Under the pieces are notes generated by a model. The model saw nothing but the letters and a program-made list of their open reading frames with translations. It did no database searches and had not been told where the DNA came from. Of a stretch of DNA of 64,000 nt, positions 60,501 through 64,000 are shown in pieces. Position 1 is the stretch's first letter. Each line of letters begins with the position of its first letter. The position numbers were made by a program, and so were the translations under genes. The DNA comes from Casuarius casuarius (lineage: Eukaryota > Chordata > Aves > Casuariiformes > Casuariidae). The DNA lies in NCBI GenBank assembly GCA_003342895.1, contig PTFA01000024.1:3485052-3549051 (forward strand), read 5' to 3'.

Positions 60501-60939
60501 TTGTTAGATTGTGCAATTTGCAAGAGGAGCATCCTTTCATCTATTGGATAAACTTCAGATTTTCATGGGAGTACCAGATGAGAACGCTACTATTCCTTTC
60601 TAACAATTACTGATCTCTTGGGAGAGGAATGGCTTTGGATTAACTAGAAACCCTGAAAAATCAACCTTCTACAGGGCGGATATTAATGTAAAGGGAAAAG
60701 TAAGTTTAGAACTCAGTAGAACAGTTACTATGGTTAGAGATAGACACAGAAATGAAAGAAAGCAACTACTCTGCTTTACCCAAGGGTTCTGTGTCGTTCA
60801 TCTAGAGAAAATGCTCCCAGATCTCTCAGCTAGGATCTAATCTTTGGGTGTTGCATGGCTGTGTGTTCACAGCAGCATGAGCGTTTCTGTGCTAATTCTT
60901 CCTGGGAGCTATATATTGACTAGCAGAATAGCTCCTGGA

Positions 60940-60967
60940 TCTGTAGTTTGCAGGCACAAACTACAGA
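60940..60967. repeat. 11-bp perfect inverted repeat
   Basis: TCTGTAGTTTG and CAAACTACAGA flank a 6-nt loop in intron 1. It would form a short stable hairpin in the transcript; too short for a microRNA precursor on its own. Confidence 0.5.
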
Positions 60968-61511
60968 AATAATTGGTCAACAGAAAGCTTTACAGGGTGC
61001 CTAAGCTGTCAGTTCTGTTTTATACTTTGACAGTTTCAAATACAAGATTCTGTGCTCTTCTGATTATGCATGTTGTCATATTTTTGTTATAATAGTGACA
61101 TAGTCTTTATAAAATTGGTCTGTTTCATTGCCACTGGTTTGAAACTTATGAAGGTAGCAAGGAGAATTACAAAGCTTGTAGCACTACTGGAGAGGGTTGG
61201 GAATTGCTCAAGGGGAAGGAAACCTAAATACAGGCTGGAGGGGAGAGTAGGGTAGGGCAATGTCAGAAATGGGGAAATAATTCTCTTCGATCAGCAAGGG
61301 ATTGAGGGCAACAATATTTCTGAAGTTCCTTGGAGATCTTTAGTCATTTTGTAATAATTCTTCTCCACCCTTGTTTGGCTTATTGTTCCCAAGGGCTTGG
61401 TAGTAGGTCATCTTGAAAGCCGATTATGTTCTCAAAATATGTTTGTAAGATATCTTTGCACATGTAATGAACTAGATGTGTACAGCCACTGTAAATGTTT
61501 TTCTTTTTTAG

Positions 61512-61607
61512 CAACAAGGTATTGGTCGGCCAAGCGTATACCATGCGGTGGTGGTCATATTTCTAGAATTCTTTGCCTGGGGACTGCTGACAACTCCAAT
61601 GCTAACA
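61512..61607 (+). CDS. MFSD14B: MFSD14B coding exon 2 (first transmembrane helix)
   Basis: The acceptor ttctttttta-g precedes 96 nt, exactly 32 codons, ending at CTAACA|gtaagt (phase 0/0). It reads QQGIGRPSVYHAVVVIF then LEFFAWGLLTTPMLT. This is the hallmark first helix of the MFSD14 family. RPSVYHA and TTPMLT fit MFSD14B better than MFSD14A (which has SPSVYHA and TAPTLV, from memory). It corresponds to residues 54-85 when joined to exon 1. The family continues with VLHETF and the conserved helix 2-3 loop, not found in the remaining 2.4 kb, so exon 3 lies outside the window. Confidence 0.95.
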
Positions 61608-64000
61608 GTAAGTATCACTGGCCTGTCTTAAAGTGATGACAAAAGTTATTGTTACTTACTAGAAATAATATTTTTTATTTGTTTTCCACTTTCTGATGAA
61701 TTCTGAAATTCAGGACTGGTCTCTTAACATTCACCACTGTAGAATGGTATCATTCTAAGGCTGAGATCTGGAGTACTGGAAGACTAGAAGATAGTCTGAA
61801 ATACATTACTATATTTTAAGTAACTTTTGTTCACCTTTTAGAGTAACTGAATGTATGTAAGGCTCTCTGTAGAATTTTTTTTTTAAGACTTCGTAGTCCA
61901 ATTCATCTGCCAATCTTAACCATTGAATCTACACTTCCCATAATTAAGTTTGTACTCGAGCATGGGCTGGTTGTTGTTGTCAGCATATAACTTGAAGTAA
62001 AATATAACTGCTTTCATGGAAGAAACAGATTTTACAAGTATTTCATCTGTGCGGGATTGCAGGTATGTTCCAGATGAATAGATAATTTGAATGTTTGGTA
62101 ATAGCATATGAAGCCTTTCATGTGAACACATGGGTCTTATTTGCTGAAATCAGATGTGCCTATAAATTTAGTTATCAAAAGTCTGTTAGCCCAGTTTTTC
62201 ACCAGATATCTGAGAATACTTTGAATATATGACTGGCATGGTTTTGGGGATAGGAGACCTTGATATTTCATATTTTCCTTCCCCAATCTCCAGGTAAAAT
62301 CAGCTACGTTGCTCTTAAAAGGTGTTTGTGTAACCTTCCTAAAGAGACTATGTTAAAAAGATCACCAAGTATAATCATAATAGAGTGCATATAAATGGTT
62401 AACAGATTTCCATAAAGTAGATGTCTCACTAGATTGCTGTCCTGTCTTGCCAGAGCGAAAGTATGAGGAAGCTTGCTAGGTGTTCGTTATTTTATTTATT
62501 TTTTTTAACCAGAGTGCTCAACTTCAAGTTGTGCTAGCTTGGCACCTCTAATTTAGAGGGATGATGTTCTGACAGTAATTATTCCTTAGTCTTCAAAAAC
62601 TCTGTAGTAAAATTATATTTTACATTAGGCGGGTGTCGTCTTCAGTGTTGTACCTAATTAAAAAAGTTGCCTATAAATTCATACTGTCAGTCACATGCAG
62701 CTCAAATTGTAATTCTTGAAATTAATATTAATTGGAATGTTATAAAGTGCTTTTAACTTAAAGGAAAATTATTATTTTGACTTAAGTATTTGGATTTTAT
62801 ACTTGCAGAAATAAAAGTGGTGGTCTTGAATGTCTTCCTGTATTTTGAATGTTGTATTTTTTCTACACAGTCTTGAATACTTACGAAGCTGTTGCATTTG
62901 ATTGAAAAGTTAAATGTAAAGCACTAACTTAAGTATAATGGTGTAACCTAACACAGGTGTAGATGACTTCTGTATGCTTGTGGCTTGTCTTTATTTTTAA
63001 TCAGCTCTTCCAAACACGTGGTGTTTGTTTTAAACTATTTCAGATCTGGTTTGATATTTGCACCACTCTCCTTCATTACATGCTCGTAACTTAGGTTGGT
63101 GTACTGATCAGCCAGCAGCACTAGAGGTCATGGAGAGCCTTCTTGTGAGCTGGGTCCAGCCTTTGAACTGCCAGCTGCCCGCTGCTGCTCAGTTTTGTCT
63201 AGTAGCGAGAAAAGGGCAGAAATGTGCTGATTAAAACTCCTCATCATCAGGTTTTGGTGGTTGTGTTCTGATGCTCCAGGTCATGCTCAATGCTTAGATG
63301 AAAATGTTTTGTTGTCTGTTACCAAAATAAATTGTATGCAGTTCATGATAGCTGAGATTAGTTAAAGTGAGTTTCCTAGATTTCTTTTCAGCTTCTTTTG
63401 GCATCTGTTTGTCAAAGCTGTAGTGCTTGTATGTTGTACTATGCTTGGATAAGAAGAGATTTAAAGTGTTTATAAAACATACACAAAGGAGATATTGCTC
63501 ACAGAATGCCCAAAGTTCCTGCCCATGACTCTATGGGCTTGTAAGTGAATATTAGTGAATTACCGTAAGTGGAATTAATCACTTAATGTCTTCAATATCA
63601 TACATTTTTGTAAATAGGTAAATATCTAATATCAAATGCCTTACTCTAAGGCAATTCCCTCTATCAGTTTGGGTTTTTTCTTTTGAAAGTAATTTTCTTT
63701 TACTTTATAGACACAAGCTAGGACCTGTGTCAATGCTGGTTGCTTCCTAGCAAAAATACTGGAAAATGCTTTACAGAGAGATAGTTAGACTTGAGCTTTC
63801 TGCGTCCCTGTTTTTGTTAAGACATTGCAAGACATTATCTGCTTTCTAGAGTGCCAGTAGTGATCTCAACTTGACTCGTTTTTATCTTCTTCCACTTGCA
63901 TCAGAAGATCAATGGCCAAACAGATGCAGAATTGTGTATATAAGCAGAATTACCTGAGCAGTATTTTTTTAAACCTATGGTTTGACGATCTTGCCCGTTC
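61608..64000 (+). other. MFSD14B: MFSD14B intron 2 (partial)
   Basis: Begins with gtaagt and runs to the window end. I see no further MFSD14B exon, no RNA gene and no recognisable transposon. Confidence 0.8.

Larger units (their letters stand above)
50472..61511 (+). other. MFSD14B: MFSD14B intron 1
   Basis: 11.04 kb between the phase-0 donor gtgagt and acceptor ttctttttag-like tract (ttctttttta-g). Apart from the possible cassette exon near its start it holds repeats only: a TG/TA tract, old CR1/L3-like pieces and a CR1 fragment. Other open frames in it are short and lack coding character. Confidence 0.85.

Overview
This is a vertebrate nuclear window, almost certainly from a bird. It is AT-rich, sparsely coding and intron-rich. 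It carries several CR1 3' ends (two ending in the ATTCTRTG-type octamer), older CR1/L3-like LINE pieces and MIR-like SINE remnants. One dense CpG island lies near 49.5-50.9 kb. I saw no bacterial, plasmid or phage features, no rRNA, no convincing tRNA and no CRISPR array.

Right part (about 49.5-64 kb, + strand): the CpG island is the promoter and first exon of a major facilitator gene, which I call MFSD14B (HIATL1). Coding exon 1 (50313-50471) ends at a phase-0 donor. Coding exon 2 (61512-61607) encodes the family's first transmembrane segment, with RPSVYHA and LEFFAWGLLTTPM. The rest of the gene lies beyond the window. An 11-kb intron 1 holds CR1 pieces. A lone N at 50691 sits beside a short coiled-coil reading frame that could be a cassette exon or the edge of an assembly error.

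Middle part (about 16.8-43.8 kb, - strand): reading for splice-flanked short reading frames, I assembled what looks like an unlisted multi-exon gene. It encodes a kelch-repeat protein with a C-terminal membrane anchor. Thirteen small exons (21-151 nt) join in a consistent reading phase without a stop, giving about 309 residues. A fourteenth, more upstream exon is uncertain because it contains an in-frame TAG. The kelch glycine doublet is altered in all three blades where it can be judged. I could not find the start codon. The gene points toward the CpG island, so a shared divergent promoter with MFSD14B is possible but unproven. I cannot name an orthologue.

Left part (1-16.8 kb): no gene that I can establish. 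There is a decayed-looking coding stretch on the + strand near 12.0-13.2 kb (two stops in 147 codons, plus a further open piece), and isolated splice-flanked open segments of unknown status at 3.4 kb (-) and 10.9 kb (+). The remainder is AT-rich sequence with microsatellites and small inverted repeats.

MFSD14B family members are multi-pass orphan transporters of intracellular membranes. The kelch gene predicts a cytosolic-type beta-propeller tethered to a membrane. Nothing in the sequence links their functions beyond adjacency and opposite orientation.
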